Positions 4,801-6,365 of a stretch of DNA of 6,365 nt are shown here, piece after piece; within the stretch, counting starts at the first letter, position 1, and each line of letters starts with the position of its first letter. The notes under the pieces are model-generated. The model was given only the letters and a program-made list of their open reading frames with translations, was not told the origin of the DNA and ran no database searches. This stretch comes from an uncultured Bacteroidales bacterium (GTDB lineage: Bacteria; Bacteroidota; Bacteroidia; Bacteroidales; Paludibacteraceae). The stretch covers positions 1-6,365 of the forward strand of contig CAIUKZ010000191.1 in NCBI GenBank assembly GCA_903899865.1. Reading direction: 5' to 3'. The position numbers and the translations under genes were made by a program.

Positions 4801-5928
4801 ATGGCTGGAATTTACATTCACATACCCTTTTGTAGAAAAAGATGCACCTATTGCGACTTTTATACTCAAATTGCTCCAAAATTAGTACCCTCGTTTGTTG
4901 ATGCCGCATTGAAAGAAATTGAATATAGAAAGGATTATTTGGGGAATGAAATCATTAACACCATCTATTTCGGAGGTGGAACTCCTAGTATTATTACCCA
5001 AAGTGATTTTGAGAGGTTTTTTAAAACTATTTCTAGCTTTCATACCATTTCAACCGATGCTGAAATTACATTTGAAGCAAATCCTGACGACCTTTCTATC
5101 GAATATCTTGAAGGAATTAGAAAACTTCCATTCAATAGAATAAGTATTGGTATTCAATCATTTATTGATAGGGACTTAAAAAAAGTAAACAGACGACACA
5201 CTGGGCAACAAGCCATTCAAGCTGTGCAAAATGCCAAAAGTGCTGGTTTTGAAAATATTAGTATTGATTTGATCTATGGACTGCCTAATCAGACCATTGA
5301 TGAATGGAAATCTAATTTACTACAGGCTTTTGAATTGGATGTTCAACACATTTCAATATATGGTTTGACCTATGAAGAGGGCACAAAACTTTGGGTAGAA
5401 CGAAAGCAGGGGATTAGCCCAAACTTGGACGATGAAACCATGAACGAAATGTATCTTATTACAATTGACGAAATGTCCAAACATGGTTATGATAGATATG
5501 AAATATCTAATTTTTGCAAAAATGGGTTGCAATCTAAGCACAATTCGTCTTATTGGAAAGGTGAAAAATATCTCGGAATTGGTCCTTCCGCACATTCTTA
5601 TGACGAAAAATCAAGACAGTGGAATATTTCTAATACGGAAGAATATGTGAAGGCTGTGCAAAAAATGGACAAATTCTTTGAGGTTGAGGTTTTGACCACT
5701 GACAATATGTACAACGACTACGTAATGGTATCATTGCGCACAGCTAATGGAGCAAACCTGAATAAAATTCAAAACGAATTTGGACCAAAATACGCAAGTC
5801 ATTTTCTAAAATCCATTGAGAATCACATTAAAAATGGATTAGTCATTGAAGAAAATGACATATATACGCTAAGTATCAATGGAATAATGGTTTCAAATTC
5901 GGTTCTAGTTGATGCAATGATGGCGTAA
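4801..5928 (+). CDS. hemW: Radical SAM heme chaperone HemW
   Basis: HemW is a radical SAM protein related to the oxygen-independent coproporphyrinogen oxidase HemN; known members bind heme and deliver it to respiratory proteins rather than oxidising coproporphyrinogen. The 375-residue length is typical. MAGIYIHIPFC leads into the iron-sulfur cluster motif Cys11-x3-Cys15-x2-Cys18, followed by Asp-Phe, the HemW form; HemN has a further cysteine there. FGGGTPS (57-63) and EANPDD (92-97) line the SAM site, and GIQSF (117-121), DLIYGLP (156-162) and YEISNF (233-238) are conserved. HNSSYWKGEKYLG (247-259) precedes the C-terminal HemW domain with SLRT (311-314). The ATG at 4801 gives the standard start; a TTG at 4780 in frame would add seven unconserved residues. 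It is divergent from tRNA-Pro and no strong terminator follows it. Confidence 0.93.
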   Translation: MAGIYIHIPFCRKRCTYCDFYTQIAPKLVPSFVDAALKEIEYRKDYLGNEIINTIYFGGGTPSIITQSDFERFFKTISSFHTISTDAEITFEANPDDLSIEYLEGIRKLPFNRISIGIQSFIDRDLKKVNRRHTGQQAIQAVQNAKSAGFENISIDLIYGLPNQTIDEWKSNLLQAFELDVQHISIYGLTYEEGTKLWVERKQGISPNLDDETMNEMYLITIDEMSKHGYDRYEISNFCKNGLQSKHNSSYWKGEKYLGIGPSAHSYDEKSRQWNISNTEEYVKAVQKMDKFFEVEVLTTDNMYNDYVMVSLRTANGANLNKIQNEFGPKYASHFLKSIENHIKNGLVIEENDIYTLSINGIMVSNSVLVDAMMA

Positions 5929-5983
5929 ATTGATTGTGTTTGATTCTCTTTATTGAGTATGAAAAAATTTCAAAAATATATCG

Positions 5984-5991
5984 TACTTTTG
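5984..5991 (+). promoter_or_regulatory. Putative -7 box upstream of the penicillin-binding protein gene
   Basis: TACTTTTG followed by CG matches TAnnTTTG and lies 26 bases before the ATG, giving a predicted start near 5998. A -33 TTTG is not present at the usual spacing. A separate promoter here fits the 89-base gap after hemW. Confidence 0.5.
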
Positions 5992-6017
5992 CGTCATAAA
6001 ATCATCTTGTATAAAGC

Positions 6018-6365
6018 ATGGAAAACACTAATAAGAACAAAAATATTCGGTCTAAGTTTCTACTGTATTTTTGGTTACTTTTCGGTTTTGGGTTAGTCAC
6101 AGTCAGTCTACTTTTCTTTCTAATCTCAATAGGATGGATAGGCTACCTGCCTCCTATTGACGAGTTGCAAAACCCTAAAAGTAAATATGCTACCGAAATC
6201 TACTCGTCAGATTTACAGTTGATTGGAAGATACTTTTTCAACAAAGAAAACAGAGTTGGTGTTCATTACAATGAAATATCACCAAATGTCACAAATGCGC
6301 TTATTGCCACTGAGGATGTTCGGTACTATGATCATTCAGGCATAGATGGTAGAGCTCTGACTAGA
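6018..6365 (+). CDS. Class A penicillin-binding protein (PBP1A-like), N-terminal fragment
   Basis: These are the first 116 codons of a bifunctional peptidoglycan synthase, which polymerises glycan strands from lipid II and cross-links them on the outer face of the inner membrane. A short basic cytoplasmic tail (residues 1-13) is followed by a single transmembrane segment (about 14-38, FLLYFWLLFGFGLVTVSLLF then FLIS) that serves as an uncleaved anchor. LPPIDELQNP (44-53) and the IYSSDLQLIGRYF region (61-73) are typical linker sequence. ATEDVRYYDHSGID (97-110) is the first motif of the GT51 glycosyltransferase domain, with catalytic Glu99, followed by GRALTR at the edge. The transpeptidase domain lies outside the window. 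The ATG at 6018 is the first in frame and gives the expected membrane anchor. It follows hemW by 89 bases with a likely promoter of its own. Confidence 0.93.
   Translation, partial: MENTNKNKNIRSKFLLYFWLLFGFGLVTVSLLFFLISIGWIGYLPPIDELQNPKSKYATEIYSSDLQLIGRYFFNKENRVGVHYNEISPNVTNALIATEDVRYYDHSGIDGRALTR

Noticed and set aside
4919..5650. Overlapping ORFs on both strands inside hemW
   Set aside because: They are out-of-frame or antisense readings of a gene whose motifs are intact throughout; none resembles a protein family.
1..6365. CRISPR array, prophage or insertion sequence
   Set aside because: No regularly spaced repeats, transposase, integrase or phage structural gene is visible on either strand.

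Overview
The window looks like chromosomal DNA from a member of the phylum Bacteroidetes (Bacteroidota). The base composition is AT-rich and the genes lack clear Shine-Dalgarno sequences. Several genes are preceded by the TAnnTTTG -7 box typical of that phylum; the best example, in front of the tRNA-Pro gene, also has a TTTG -33 box exactly 19 bases upstream. The yicC-gmk gene order and the protein sequences fit the same assignment. No genus can be named from the sequence alone.

Layout, left to right. The minus strand carries yicC followed by the first 38 codons of gmk, which is cut by the left edge. A 346-base intergenic region follows, holding a yicC promoter element, a small imperfect inverted-repeat element and a promoter element for the next gene. 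A plus-strand TrpB2-type tryptophan synthase beta chain comes next. It converges on a minus-strand type II NADH dehydrogenase, and a perfect 11-base-pair hairpin lies between the two. Then comes a minus-strand cluster, which read in its direction of transcription contains a textbook promoter, an intact tRNA-Pro(UGG), a terminator, a small GIY-YIG endonuclease ORF, a tRNA-like sequence and a second copy of the terminator. Divergent from it on the plus strand is hemW, then the start of a class A penicillin-binding protein that runs off the right edge.

Most genes are ordinary housekeeping genes: RNA turnover (YicC), GMP phosphorylation (Gmk), tryptophan from indole (TrpB2), respiratory NADH oxidation (NDH-2), heme trafficking (HemW) and peptidoglycan synthesis (PBP1A-like). 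They do not form one pathway.

The unusual part is 4181-4660. A 24-base block of the tRNA T arm and an 18-base terminator loop occur twice, about 357-360 bases apart, bracketing the GIY-YIG gene. The last 12 codons and the stop codon of that gene are also the 5' half of a degenerate tRNA-like sequence, with the stop codon inside the would-be anticodon loop. This resembles a small endonuclease cassette that has inserted at, or been duplicated with, a tRNA gene. It is the best candidate here for an under-described mobile arrangement, although a simple tandem duplication followed by decay is not excluded.
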